64,000 nt of DNA from Symbiodinium microadriaticum. Taxonomy: Eukaryota; Sar; Dinophyceae; Suessiales; Symbiodiniaceae. The notes below the pieces were generated by a model. It was not told where the DNA came from and did not search any database. It saw nothing but the letters and a program-made list of their open reading frames with translations. The first letter of the stretch is position 1. The number at the start of each line of letters is the position of its first letter. A program made the translations under genes and the position numbers. Location: contig LSRX01001213.1 in NCBI GenBank assembly GCA_001939145.1, forward strand, positions 68,676 through 132,675, read 5' to 3'. Below, in pieces: positions 42,510 to 55,485 of the stretch.

Positions 42510-45500
42510 ATCGCCACAGCGTACGAGTTTCACTGTTGCACGGGTTGGCTTGGACTGTGGCCGTCTTGTCAACCCATCTGAGGACTCCACTCTTGGTTCC
42601 TCGGCCATACCTACACCCTGAGGGCAGTGTCGGTCGGTGAGCCCGTGCGCGGTCAGACATCCACATTAGAGCCGTGAGACGAGGGTGGTGTCTGTAGCTT
42701 TCCCTGTGCTGGAACGTCACATCACCCGGAACACGGTCAGCTGCTTCTAGACTCTAGACAAGTCGAACCACGCCATTTTAGGTGCAGGTAGGTGTGCTGT
42801 CCGGTCTGCTGCGTACTAGTAACTATATGTTAGCGATTCGTGGGACATCTGGCTAGCAGCTAGCAACTTGTTCCAGCTTGTCAGCCTGAGAACAGGATAA
42901 GCGGGATAGCAGAGGGACTTCGCGCCTTGAGGCAGCCAATCGGAATGGTCATGGCACCTCGACGAAAATGAGATGTGCCGCCACTTCTTATCACTAGGTC
43001 CAGGTCTATCGGCACTACTGCTGCGGCACCGAGCACACGCCCTTGTTTCCTGGGTCCTGCGGCCTGAGGTGTTCCGTCCCTAGAGCAGTTGAAGGTGTGC
43101 ATGCGATTCACGAAGGACCGATGTGGGAGCATCAGGAAAGTGCTGTGCTGGCCCCACCCCCGTGCTCGGCTATCAGGACGGCAGCATCTACCAGCTTCCA
43201 AGTGCAAATTCCTCCATTCAGGCAAGACATGTTCCGACACCGACACGCGAACCTTGATCTCAGACGGGCCGCATATCACTCTCGCGCAAGGCGAGCCTCT
43301 GGCAGTGCCTGGTGACCCCGCTCTGGTTCAGTTTCAAGGGGTCCAACTCAATTTAGACGGCAGACCGGAAGTTTGGCAAACAGATGCGAACAACTGCGAT
43401 GTGTTCCTTCTGTTCGGTTTTCTATTGGCCAAGCCAAGGTTTGGATTTTGAGGCTGCTTCAAGTGCTGATGCCAGCGCTTCTCGGTTAGTGCTAGTACGG
43501 GAAAGCATGTGCTCCCGATAACCAGATGATCTTGCGTTTCACGCTTGCGCCAACCAGGTTCTATTTCGTCGTGAACAAGCCGTGCAGCCACCCAGATGAC
43601 GCGACCGCCGCCAGCAAGTACTAACAGCAACTCCAGCGAGAGACAAAATTCGGCGTCAAACAGCTCGACAACACTTTGATCCACATGCGGGTGTTGATGC
43701 GAGAGCTACCACCCGTCTTGTTGCAACACTTGTTCCGGGCTCCTGAGCTTGTGCACCCAAGCATGGTAGGTAGTCATGTAGATAATGTTCCAGCTGCATG
43801 AGATAGCTCTTAGCCCTCAGGCAGACTGTAACCATTTGTTAATGTCAAGAGCATGGCGCCTTATTACAGTGGCTGCCGTGGTCGCTGCCGAAGGCGCGAG
43901 AAAACGCAAACATTCAGCAACCTCAGCAGCTTTGGCCTGGAACTCCGTTTGTGTTTTCTGGGTTCTTTCGGTCGCAGGAGGTCTCGGCGAAGAAGCGGCT
44001 CTGGAATTTGTCGAGACTCGGCTCCGAGCTGCTGCGCCTCCCCGCTTCACTCACTTGAGATCCGAAGATTCCGTGAATAGAAAACTCCTGCGGCAAAGCT
44101 GTGCAGCCCTTGTTTTGTTCTCGCTCCCTTCGCGCTCCCCCTCCCTGTCCCTTCATCTCCTCTCCCCTCGCCTTCCCTCCCTCGCTCCCGTGCTTCCCAT
44201 CTGAGGGCATTGGCGATGCCAAGCTGTGCTGCGAGCAGGTGCTCAGGCGAGTGGTGGCTCTTCACTGCGTCCCTTTGTTCGGCTAACGGTTCAAACTCCA
44301 GTAAGTAAGGCAGAGTTTGATGTCTTGCAAGAGCGACGATGGCAACTCCTGCCGGTGGTGGCAACCTCTACACTCCAGCACCAGATTCCTCTGAGCCGTG
44401 CATTTCGATTGCTTAGAGAATCTGCTTCAGGCCGGGCTTCGTTGAACGGTCTGCCGGCATTCCTTCGGCTCGATTGCTGACGCCTGCATGCGCACGAGCT
44501 GCATCCAGGAAACATGCAGAATGAAAGAATGCGAAGTCTTCGTCGGATTCTTGTGCATCACTGGTGGAACCTTCTGAGAATCTTCTTCCTCGCCCAATTG
44601 AAACTGAAATCTGCTGCCAGGTAACTGGCAGCGGATTCTGCTCTTCAAGTTCTCCTCGCCTGATGCTGCTGATGAGGCCTGGAATCCACACTTTCACCTC
44701 CATTCCTCCTCTCCACCTTGGCCTGCGAGGTGGATTTGCGACTTCTGCTGCAAATCTGTGAAACTTGGGGCAAGCTGGGCACCCTGGGCAGCAACCAGAA
44801 AGCAGACCAAGGATGTGAGAGGATCAAAGGGGGTTCCTCCAAGCCGGCCCCCCAGCCCAAAGTAGTTGAATGAAGCTTTGAGTCGCTTGCCAGGTCCCAA
44901 AGATGGACTCCTGACGAACAGCCCCAAGAGCTTGTCACCTTGGTGGCGTTCCATCGTGGCAGCCATGGATGGAATTCCTCTAGCTCATCGAGGCATTGGC
45001 TTGAAACCGAAAGACATTTTGCGTGGCTTCCTCTCCGAAAATTCCTTCAAAGTTACTTTCAACACACACGAGGATTTGGGTCACCGGGGTTTGTCTTGGA
45101 ATGCTTGTAAGGGAGCGAAAACATTGAAGCGGATCGGTCTGCTTTAATTGCACATATAGGTTTGGTTTGGACCTCAAGGCATGCCCCGAACGTTTCTCTG
45201 GAGTGCCAGGCTTCGCACAGTTTGCAGCGGCAGTTGTGCAACGAGTCATTTGCGACTGGTGGCACACGCAGGGGCAGTCGCTCGAAGCATCATAGTGTGT
45301 TGACATGTGTTGACTCAGTATTGACAGTGTTGAGCCAGACCGCTTGCCCCGCTCTTGTGTCCGAACCGCGAGAGTTGAACAGTTGCGAACTTCGGAAGTG
45401 AAGCTGTATATGGGAGGTAGTGGCTGGCAAACAAGGCAGACATGTTAGCATTGGTGCCACGTTCTCCGTGCTTTCCCCGCTGTTTTGGCACCAAGGAAGC

Positions 45501-46333
45501 TGGTAGTGGGTTGGAGCCCCATGTGTGGGTGGACAGCTTGGGAGGCTTGTTCCAGCTTTGCCAGCTTCTTGCACCAATGTGTGAGTTTGGTTTCCAATGG
45601 GAGTCCTGCCCAGACGAGGAGGACGAAGCTTGTGATTGCGCATCATTGCACAGTAACTTGGACCAACAGAAGGACTGGCGAACGTCGATGGCGATACTTT
45701 GAAAGTCTTGGCATGTGGATCTAAGCGTTGTGCTTCCATGAAACCAAGGAGATCACATACGTCGATTATTTGCAACAGGATTTCCTGAGGACAAAGCGCT
45801 TACTGGAGTCACTGGAGCTAGCGCTTCTGGGCAGCAGTAGGCCTCAAGCTGGTTTGACACAACCCGGCATTCTGAGAATAGTCTGGGTCGCCATCTTGCA
45901 CCGCCGACTTGACCAGCTATAGGGCCATAAACAATGAGCGGATTCGGATTTTGAAATGCCGACATGTTCCGACTCACAGGATCGACTCTTTGCAGACGGT
46001 GGCTTTGTGAACGATCCCAGTATTCACACCAGCCACCTTCGCTCTCTAGCTTCGCGCGGGAAGGACAAGCCGCCGGCAGCTCAAGAGAAGCATAGGGAGG
46101 TGATGCCAGTGGCAGTCGACCTGAAACTTGCCTACCTAAAGGTGGTCACGGTTCCTGGTGCGGACGCCCACGATTCACCAAAGAGATGCTCAGGTGGCCA
46201 GCCAGGCACGGGTGGAATGAGCCCAGCCTTGAGGAATCACACACGTGGCAAACGCAGGATGAGCAGAGAGGAGTACGAAGGAAACGTCTGGAGCACCCGC
46301 TTTTAATTCTTCTCTAGGCAGGGGTCTCCACAG
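42510..46333. other. No recognised gene; CT-rich tract at 44.1 kb
   Basis: Frames are short and mixed. 44,100-44,200 is pyrimidine-rich (ctccctcgctccc type). A frame at 43,785-44,204 is composition-driven. Intronic or intergenic host DNA is the likely content. Confidence 0.35.
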
Positions 46334-46459
46334 GTGAAGTTTGGAGAGCGCATGGCTACGGCCTCGCTGAATCTGGCCGAGATGCTCGGCCACCAGACTC
46401 TGACAATGTCGGAGCTCTTGGACCGAGCAGGGGAGCTGCGGAACCTTGGCCGATCTTGA
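46334..46459 (+). CDS. Possible small exon of unknown gene
   Basis: It follows an acceptor-like tctccacag at 46,325-46,333. The frame reads VKFGERMATASLNLAEMLGH, then LTMSELLDRAGELRNL to TGA at 46,457-46,459. Helical and leucine-rich; no domain recognised. The only support is the splice-like edge and composition. Confidence 0.22.
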   Translation: MKFGERMATASLNLAEMLGHQTLTMSELLDRAGELRNLGRS

Positions 46460-49400
46460 GGTTACAGAAGCTAGAGGCATGGGTTCTGATCGGATTCTTG
46501 AGGACTCTGCCGATGAGTTTGCGCCATGCACAGGTTTCGGGATAAGCGAGGTAGCTCTTCGTGATGTTTTCATAACCCTCGTCGAGCTTCGGAGCGATCG
46601 CGGGCTGGAAGGGTACTGTAGCAGTGTGCTTCGCGGTTTGACTGTCGCATCTCGATCTCGACATATTCGTGCTTTGCATGTGTCAGCCCCGGTCGCATGC
46701 CGCTGTCCACAAGGAGCGACTCTGCTTCTGAAGACCAGCCAAAGTTCGGAATCCGCCGTGTCTTCCAGGAGAGCTCCGGCATTTGTAGATCAGCATGCCT
46801 GACGAGCTATGGCAAACAGACTTTGCATGTGCCTACACATCGGTGACTGCGAGCTTGCGACAATCACCATTTGCACCACTCGAAGCTGTGTCTTGAGGAC
46901 GCAGAGGTCGGTTTCTCGGCTTGACTGGGACAGACTCGACTCTAACGTTAGCTACTCGTGGCAGCATGCGGTGGACCAGCTCAACACGCCTCAGGCTGAG
47001 TGCAGAGACACTTAGCACCGCACAGCATTTCCACGTTTAAGGGGCATCTGTACCAACAAGATTTGATCAGGTGCCGTAGCATCAAAACAACCCTCACATA
47101 GTTCTTGGCTAATCATTCAGATATGGGCACCAGAGATGTTTCCCCCAAGGATTCCTGTAACGCTTATAGACGTAGAGCATACCCTGCGAAGGGAGCCCAC
47201 AGCTCGTGGGAACTTCGACCGCCTCTTGTCCCCTCAGGCACTTCGGTGTCGCCTTTGCGTCGGTACGGCCGCTTCCTGCCTGCCCGACGCTTTGTGGAGC
47301 CTTCGGCGGGCCCTCGCACAAAGAGCCCTTCCCAGCACATGGTGTGAGTTTGGGCCATGAGATGTAGGTATTCGACGCGCCTGCTTCTTAAGTAGCATGT
47401 GAATGAGGGAGGGATCATGGGAGTTGCCTTCACGGGCTGACCTCCGAAGTCAAGGGCTAGAGATCCACTTTCTGCTGGAAGGGTCATAAGCTGTCTGCAG
47501 CCCTTTTGCTGGACTTGACTTGCAGCAAAGCCTTACTACTGCAATACCAAAGACTCTCGAAGTCACGCAGGCATGGTCGATCTGCACTGGTAAGACCGCA
47601 CAGGCACTGCGCCGCTACGGTCACTTCTTTGCGAGTCGATGCAGACATGTGCAGGCTTGGTCGCCTTTCGATACGTCCGCCTTTGCCCAACAGGGTCTTT
47701 CCTTGAAGGCGCGTTATTGACTCGCTTGGCATCAACATGGCCAATCCAGAGCATAACGACACCGTCAAGGAAAGGCGAGTGCGTCATGAGCGTAGCACTG
47801 CTGAGCGCATATTTGCCGCAAAATGCCCTGAAGTCCTGGCCTGTGCGAGAAATCGCCCAACGTGCAAAGTCACGGTTGAAGTTAAGACTGGTCGGAAGTG
47901 TACGAGTGTGGAGCCGTGAATGACCCGACGCAGGCTTGCAGGAATTTATGTGGGCGACGACTGTCTTGTCGTGTTGACACGCACGGCAAGATCGGCCCTG
48001 GATGGATTGCTTCGGGGTTGGGACCCGCTGCCGGCTTGAGTCGCACGGAGTATCGTTGCTAGAACGAGCTATCAGGGTCTGCGCACTGGCTGCTCGGCTT
48101 GTCGCACTGGATGTCCATCATCTTCTATATCCGTCTCAGACATCCGCACCATTCACGAATATGTCACGTTGGTTTGCAGTAAGAACTATGTAAGTATTTG
48201 TATGCATAATTCCAACACCATTTGATTGCCTGGAGGACTGCTTTTCCTGGTACGGCCAAGAATCTGCTCCTCATTTTGACAGGCAGGCCGACATGCATGC
48301 CCGCGCAGGCTGGTTGCGATTTGTGAGCATGTTGACAGGGGTCGTGCAAAAAGCAGGTGTATCAGGTACTGGACAGGTCTGGCCTTCTTTGAGCTCCTGC
48401 TGGTTGTACGCGCAAGTGAAAGCCTCTCGGGAGGATGTGGGGCGTCATCCTCCATGCATCTGTTCTGGCCACTGAGATAGCCGTCCAGCGAATGACGCAG
48501 GTGCCGATTGTGCTCTCAGGGTTGACTTGTTTCACATTCTCCATGGCGCCCAGGCTTAATCTACGTGGGCCAGCATGGGTCGTAAGCAGACAGCCATGAC
48601 CATCAGCACGGGCATCTGAGCAGGAAGTGTTCACCAGCAATGCTAGCCACTTCAGATTGAATCGACAAAAGTACACTGAACACGCGACCTACTGTAGTAG
48701 GACACTGGCAGGTGGAGGCTTCGGGATCAGAAAATCCATCGTGGACACCGCCCAGCAAGTGAAGCTATTCGCACCATTGCGAAAGCACCGCGCCCACCAA
48801 CACTCCCGGGTTCGCGATGATGACCGCCCACTGATTCCGCCCGGGATGCATCACCTCAATCCGTCAACTGAGGATCTTAAGGCCTTGTTCTTGTTGCTCA
48901 CTGTGCAGGTGGAGCTTCACCAGTACCGGCTTGCTGCAGCGTCCTTGGTGCCTTGGCGTATAAATGTTCGTCTAGTTCTTTCGATCGCATCGCAGACGCT
49001 GCATGGAAGCGTCTACGGAGCTAGAATTGCACACTCCCAGGACCAGCACTGCGAGCTCCCGAAGTTCTCTGGTCAGCCTCCAGCAGCGACCTCCTTGGCC
49101 TGGTTGGAGCGGAGCTAGCCAAAAGTGTTGTGGGTGTGCTTTTTTGTGTCTAAGTCTCACGTCTAACGGTGAACCAGCATCTCGGTTAGCGGCAATTCCG
49201 GTGGTAGCCAACGGTTCGAACTGTAGTCACTTTAGTCCTTGAAGCTGGTCACCGGGGCTTCCTTGAGCCCGCAGCAGTGCTACAATGCACTTGGGTTCTT
49301 GCAGGAGTTACAACGCAGCATTGCCAGCCTTGCTTGGCTGAGTGAGGACCTTGGATCATTCGTCTGGGTTGGCCCATTTGCAAGAACATGGGATGCTTCA

Positions 49401-50577
49401 CACATGTTTCTTTACAAGCACAAGCCAGCCCAAAGGCCATCTTTCACGATTCAGGTGAGCCCCGGCTTGAGGTTGTGTTGATGGTGTTGTTCGTCTCTGA
49501 AGTGCTCTTATCCCTTGTGCTCCCTGACGCCCTCCAACAGCTTTTGACCCGCTGAACCGAGGCTTCAACGCCCTGCCATACAAGCGTGGTACACCAAGCA
49601 CGGCGCCATGGGGATAAAAGTCTCAAGTATTCTATTGTCGTTCCCGTCGCAACAACATGGGGAGTCGCCTGGCCGTCCTCGCCTTGCTCATTAGAGTTGC
49701 AAAGCCGTGTGTGCCATCAAGCTTAATTATAAAGAGAAGGATGTCAAATAGATTCTGCCTTGGACAGTCCAGCAACAGATCACACCTCATGTACTGGTCA
49801 ACTTCGAACCTGCGCGCGCTTGCATCGAGACCCCGTGAACTCTGTTGAAGCATGTGGCGCAGACCAGCAAGTATCGATTTGTCTGCTTGTTGTTACTGCT
49901 CGACACGGACGTCTCCCGACGGCAGGAGATACCTGTTTGTATTTCATACCATTCTCGCGGACATTCGGGCTGCGAATGTGGCACGGCGCCAGGAATGTAG
50001 GACTGCAGGGGTACTGGGCTGCAGGGCCCGCAGGCTGCAAGTCACAGGAACGTAGGAATGCGGGAGGACTGCGGACTGGTAAATGAAAAGCTCAGGAAGG
50101 GCCACAGGAACGGGAGCCTTATGAATTATAACTACGGGCCCCTGGTATCAAGTCGTTTTTTGCAAAAAGCCGGGGGCGGGGAAAGTACTTGTAGTTGGCA
50201 AGCGGTCTTGTGTCTGTAAGCGCGTATCCACGCCGAATCGCGCGGTGTTCCCTTGCAGGTGCTGGTCATCCATCATGCTCTTTGGCTGGCACTCTTTCCG
50301 GCGGAAGATCGCCAAGACGTTCTGGTTCAGTGCATCCCACGAATCCGGGAGGGCTTCTTGGCAAAGCTGCATTCGGCACAGTCAACAGCAGGTCTGGGTC
50401 TGGTGCCAGCATACACGGGCGAACAGTCTCTGTCAGTTCTTCTACAAGAGACTATCTGAGACAATCCTCAGCAGTGTTGAGAGCACGAGTGATAGTTCTC
50501 CGTAACCTGGCGTCCGATGCCAGAGCCTCCGGGGGGTCACTGCCACCCCCCCCCCCCCCACCCACACCCACACCCAC
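46460..50577. other. No recognised gene
   Basis: Short frames only. A plus-strand frame at 48,627-49,118 (TEDLKALFLLLTVQVELHQY) could be exon-derived but has no family match. No RNA gene or repeat of note. Confidence 0.3.
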
Positions 50578-50670
50578 NNNNNNNNNNNNNNNNNNNNNNN
50601 NNNNNNNNNNNNNNNNNNNNNNNNNNNNNNNNNNNNNNNNNNNNNNNNNNNNNNNNNNNNNNNNNNNNNN
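50578..50670. other. Assembly gap (93 N)
   Basis: A run of N flanked on the left by a C-rich cacccacaccc tract and on the right by a G-rich ggtggtggggg tract, which are mutually complementary. Frames that cross it are artefacts. Confidence 1.
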
Positions 50671-53600
50671 GAGGAATGGCAGTGGTGGGGGGGGGTGGTG
50701 GTGGTGGGGGGGTGATTTGTTTGTTGGGGGGGGGGGGTGGTGGTCACCCCCCCTCGGCTTTTTGCTTGCCCACCACCTTTTTGAGAACTCTCCTGGTTGC
50801 ATCCTGAATGAGAGCGTTTGCTCCCAAGCCAAGCCTTTATTGAATCGAAGGTATCGTGCCCGACCTGGAAGCTTTCTCCACTGACCTTGACGAGTTCGTA
50901 AACGAGAGGCTCGCTTGGAAGGGTTGTGCCTGTTTTCGTGCTCAAGTCGCAAGACCTTGCATGTGGCACAGGTGGTGGCACATCTTTGAAGAGCTGGCAG
51001 CAGCCGAAAATTTGCTGAGCTGCCTCAGTAACCGCTTCGAAGGTGTCACGCGCTGGAAAGATGGGACGAAGCAAGCTACATTCGATGTCAGCCAGAGCGT
51101 GTCGAATCCCCTGCCAGCCTACACAACTTATTGGCGACCGAGTTTCTCAACAGCTCCCGCCGTAGTTTGAATTCCATGATTGAGGGCTGTGGTCCCCACG
51201 ACAGTCAACAACATGCCCTGAGCGATGAACAGCAGCGTGCCATCTCCAAAAACGACTTGTTCGCAGTAGCAATGATCGGCGGGGTGCCATAACCGATGGT
51301 CAGAGCCGTATGTATGCGCAAGCCCTTCAATGACAAAGCATCGCCTTCACCTGGTGTTCTCGGATGGCGAGCCTTGGTCTCAAAAAGACAGCGCCGAAAA
51401 TAAGAGATCCAAGCATTTGGAGTTGTTTTCGTCTGCAGAGTAACAGTGTAGCAATGCTATGGCCGGTGCAACGTGGAGCACCACCGCGGACTCGTCAGGT
51501 TTAGCCTGAACATCACGAAGCCGTCAACTTGATGGTGAAAGTGACTCTTCTTGGATCTACCAGATCTGTGGCATGCGTGGGGCTCGCAACTTTCACGGCT
51601 AATCGCTTCTTCGCCACGAGCTGGGGCTTTGCCCTGCCGAGGCAGGCAGCCGACATCTCTCAATTAAGTCTTGCACCCGATGGAGCCAACAATAGTGGTG
51701 CAGCAAAGTCCTCGGCAGGCGGCCGCTGAACGAGGAAGTGAAGTTCCAAGACTTGACTGTGGCTTGTCAGCTCGGCTTTACACGAGGTAATGTGCTGAGA
51801 AGCTTACGTATCATTGCTGCGACCGCCATGTTGTAAGCTAAAGTTAAAGAAAGAACCCGTGATCACAACTCCCGGATGCGAATGGAAACTAATATGCTAG
51901 TTATGTATAGTTTATGTGACCCTCTTAAATGCCAAATCAGGACACCAGGGCTTTTGGGGCGTCGCTTTCACGTGCTCATTTTTTTCGGACGTGTTGCTTG
52001 CTGCTAGTGGTCAATTCAGGATAGACCGAGGCCTGAGGGGTCTAGGCCTTGCATGAGAGATTTTCGGAGGCCTGAGGCTTGGGGTTTAATCACACACCTA
52101 AACCCGAAGCCCCCGCCCCCCCTAAAGTGCCAGACACTTCCAAACCGTTCATAACCCTTCTGAATCTCCGTAAACCCTCTTGAACCCGTCCACGCAGTTC
52201 TGTTGTATGGCTCCGTTCGACGTCAGGTCCGGTCATTGCGTGAGAGGCTCCAGGCTTTGCACCTCCCCCTGTCCGGTTCTGGGGATGTGCTGCGTCAGCG
52301 CCTGGCCGGGGCAGAGCACCGCGTGGAGGCCACCAGGGCTCACCTCTTGCCGAGCAATTGCAGCTCGTCGCGCTAATCGAGGCCACAGCACTTTCGAAGA
52401 GGAGACGGCAGCGTGTCCGGTGGGCACAGGAGAATGAAGAGTGCGAGAGTGTAGCTGGTTGTTGCTGCGCTGCCTCGTGATGGCTTGTTGCCAACAACTC
52501 AGTGCATCCCCATCATCTCCCTCTGCAGGAGCAGCAATATTGGAACCTGAGCAGGCAAGGCTGGTACGTGAGACCTCCGCCATCACTTGGGCGAGGTGCG
52601 ATTGCTCGAGTCTGTTGAGTCGCAATTTTGCCGAGGGCCATCCTCTCCGTAGACGGGAGTTGGATCAGTGCGCTCAGCTGCCCTTACTAGGTTCACGGAA
52701 TCCTCTTTGCGAGCTCGGCGAGTGTGGTGATACCGCTTGTTCCAGACTGAGAGCAGTCGTCCATTTTGGACAACTGACGCCTTCCCCGGTAGCCGAGCAG
52801 ATTGCTGCATCTCAGGTGCTCTCTATCGTTTCCGTGCCGGCTGCGAAGGCGTGCGGTCAGACTTTGTGAACTTCTGTGCCGAACAGATCGAAGACCATTT
52901 CTGGCAAGTCAAGTCGCGCCATGATGAAGGGCTGGTGTGGCTTGACAGAAGAAGGCATTCAGCAGACTGCAGGCACACGCACCGACCCAACCGTCGAGAT
53001 TTTCAGGTACTGCACGCTGGGATGTGGCTGTCTTTACTTTGATTGGGAGCTGCTGGATCGCCTTGCCACGAGTGCAAGGCTGCGGTGAAAATTGGCATAG
53101 TGCGCCGAGCGGGTGTAAGCTGTTGTTGGCAAGTTGCACATGAGCAGCTGGCACGGGAGGCGATCTCCGAAGGTGTGCGCGTAGGTTTTGGTTGCCGTTG
53201 GTTGCCAGATTCCACAAGCCGGCAGGTTTCCCATTGACCAGGTCTGGGTTGTGGACCGGGCCTTCTGGAAAAATGCAACTGTCGCTTCGGATGAGTTCAA
53301 GGCGCTCGCAGCCTTCAGCCAGTGGCAAGGCGCTCAGCAACCGCCCCGCCTGTGTCCAGGATCCCCGGCCGACGAGATCACCTCATGCCCACGCCAATCT
53401 GAGGTTTGCAGGCACATTCGACTTGCATGCCTTCCGGACGGTGCGTTCTTTGAAACGCTGGTGCGACTGGGCATGAATACACCCAAATCGATTCTGCTCG
53501 CAGTGTATGGGACGAGCTGTTTGGTGCAGCAGTTCTGCAGGCAGCGCCTTCTCGGGACAATTTGGCCGGGCCCATGTCGTCATGGAGTGCGACAGCGTGC

Positions 53601-53821
53601 AGACCCTTGGTGAAACGGTTGTAACTGGCGAAGTGGAAGACACTTCAGGGAGGGGTGTGGCGAGTTGGCAAGCGTCTGTCTGCAGAACCAATAATGATCA
53701 ATACTGTACTCCCATGCTAAGGACCCATGCGCTGACCGACGACAGCAGCTTCTGTCAAACTGTGCTACATGAGGAGGCACTGAGCCTCCAGACGCTTGTC
53801 ATGCATTGCACGAAGTGCTAA
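50671..53821. other. No confidently recognised gene
   Basis: A G-rich low-complexity tract occupies 50,671-50,750. Later, plus-strand stretches such as 52,923-53,008 (GWCGLTEEGIQQTAGTRTDP) and 53,240-53,340 (VWVVDRAFWKNATVASDEFK) look exon-like with nearby AG acceptors, but I cannot name a family. The 5' end of the DIRS-like element starts near 53.82 kb. Confidence 0.3.
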
Positions 53822-53967
53822 CAATAACAACCCCATGTTTGCTGGAGGCAGGGTCTCATGCTTCGTCCGTCGAGTCGTGGCTCGAGAGTGTCACCAGGGA
53901 CCGAGAGGGCTCCAGGCCCCTCGGGCCCTGGGGGCACTAAGGACGAGATCCTTGTTTCTCTCGAGCC

Positions 53968-55485
53968 ATGGCTGTGGATCTTCCCACGGATGCCCAGTTG
54001 GCCACCATTACCACGATTGCTCAAGCAATCACGTGGGTTGGGTTGGATGCGGCCGCTTGGGCGTCAGTGGATGTGGCCTTGGGCAATGTTCCCAGTCTTC
54101 GGATTTTGGGGAATATCCCGGCCGATGCATTGCGGTTGGCAGTGCACGCCGCGCGCGTTGCCGTCCCCGCCCAGGGTACCCCCGGCGACCCCGGTCACGT
54201 TGCTGCCTCTCAACGGGGGCTTACGGTCGTGGAGTCAACGCAGGTGGGGTTGCTTTGGAGGGTAGCGCGGCGGAAGGCGGAGAAGGCCGACACGGACCTC
54301 TTCTTGACCACCCCTACCCCAGCCCTTACGACGGGGCCTGGGGGTGGGGGCGTGGGTGCGGGCACCGGGCCGCCGGCCCTAGCTGTGGCCGCTGCGGGCT
54401 CGGGGAACGACCCCGCCAAGAGGAAGATCAAGGTTAGCAGTGTCCTTGACCAGGCCGATGAAGCCGAGGTTCCCGAGCTGAACCGGGCGGAGATCGACGG
54501 CTACTTCAAGGTCCTGGAGAAGAACAAAGGAGGACCAGTTCGGCCCGAGACGGAACCCTCACCTGAGCAGGTATCCGCTCTCAAGGTGCGACTGGTTGAC
54601 CTGGACATGTCCCCCTACGCGGACTTCGCGCTTTTCGTCGGGTTCCAGCACCGCTTCGCCAAAAGCCTAAAGTTCAAGAACCATCTGCTACAGCCGGATG
54701 GGTCCTTTAGGACGGTGGAGGTGCCGGGGCCCCCGAACTACGATGCCTGGTTGGCATCGTGGAGCGTGTTCGAGAACGCCCTCCTCATGTTCGAGGTCAA
54801 GGACCCTGCCGGGGAGCGGATCCCTATGGTCACCCAGAGCGCCCTGGATTTGTACCGCGATAGGTTCAGAGACCTTGTGGTCCGGTACCCCCAGGTGTGG
54901 CACCTGCTGGTGGTGGCCGAAGATAGGTGCCGCTCCGAGCACTTCCCGCGGCTTCGGAGGAAGCTCGCGGAAGACCACGACCATGGTCTCGAACCCCGGT
55001 TTCAGCCGGGGCGACCTTGGGAAAGAGTTTTCCGGGTGGCGGCACACGATAAAGAATACTGGGATGAACATGTGCGTGACCCGGCTATCCGCTTCATGGC
55101 CTCAGGCAAGGTCAAGTCCCAGCCTGGTGGCACCGGCTCGGGCACTGACCTCACGGAGACCCAGGAAGGGACTCGGCAACGGCCTCCCCGAAAGAGGAAG
55201 TACAAGGAGAAGTTGGACAAGCAGGGAGAGACCCCTGGCGTCCCGCCGCCCCCGGCCCCCGTTGCGGAAGGCAAGGGAGGGAAGGGGAAGGGAGGAAAGG
55301 GCCTCAAGCGGGACGCTAAAGGGCGCTTCCTCACCGATCAGATGGGTCGCAACATCTGCTTCGGTTACGGCGAGGGGACCTGCAATGCCGAGACCTGTCC
55401 TAAGGGTTATATGCATATCTGCCAGAAGTGCCTGGGCAAGCACCCGCTTAAGGCGTGCCCAGGGCTTCGGAAGGCAGAGAACTGA
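53968..55485 (+). CDS. Gag-like protein with CCCH finger and CCHC knuckle
   Basis: 505 residues from ATG 53968. The N-terminus MAVDLPTDAQLATITTIAQA matches the decayed Gag at 15363-14866. A Gly/Thr-rich linker is followed by a conserved-looking helical body (residues about 190-375: YADFALFVGFQHRFAKSLKF, LDLYRDRFRDLVVRYPQVWH, RPWERVFRVAAHDKEYWDEH), then a basic Gly/Lys tract. The tail is a zinc module: C464-x7-C472-x4-C477-x5-H483, then C485-x2-C488-x3-H492-x4-C497. This would bind element RNA and form particles. It ends at TGA 55483-55485, followed by CGG, with the next domain in the same frame. Confidence 0.8.
   Translation: MAVDLPTDAQLATITTIAQAITWVGLDAAAWASVDVALGNVPSLRILGNIPADALRLAVHAARVAVPAQGTPGDPGHVAASQRGLTVVESTQVGLLWRVARRKAEKADTDLFLTTPTPALTTGPGGGGVGAGTGPPALAVAAAGSGNDPAKRKIKVSSVLDQADEAEVPELNRAEIDGYFKVLEKNKGGPVRPETEPSPEQVSALKVRLVDLDMSPYADFALFVGFQHRFAKSLKFKNHLLQPDGSFRTVEVPGPPNYDAWLASWSVFENALLMFEVKDPAGERIPMVTQSALDLYRDRFRDLVVRYPQVWHLLVVAEDRCRSEHFPRLRRKLAEDHDHGLEPRFQPGRPWERVFRVAAHDKEYWDEHVRDPAIRFMASGKVKSQPGGTGSGTDLTETQEGTRQRPPRKRKYKEKLDKQGETPGVPPPPAPVAEGKGGKGKGGKGLKRDAKGRFLTDQMGRNICFGYGEGTCNAETCPKGYMHICQKCLGKHPLKACPGLRKAEN
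55483..55485 (+). promoter_or_regulatory. Candidate UGA readthrough site, Gag to methyltransferase
   Basis: UGA followed by C (the leakiest +4 base). The frame remains open and reaches the methyltransferase motifs, with no ATG before motif I. Confidence 0.55.

Noticed and set aside
50195..51074. ORFs crossing the N gap
   Set aside because: They depend on unknown bases and G/C homopolymers.
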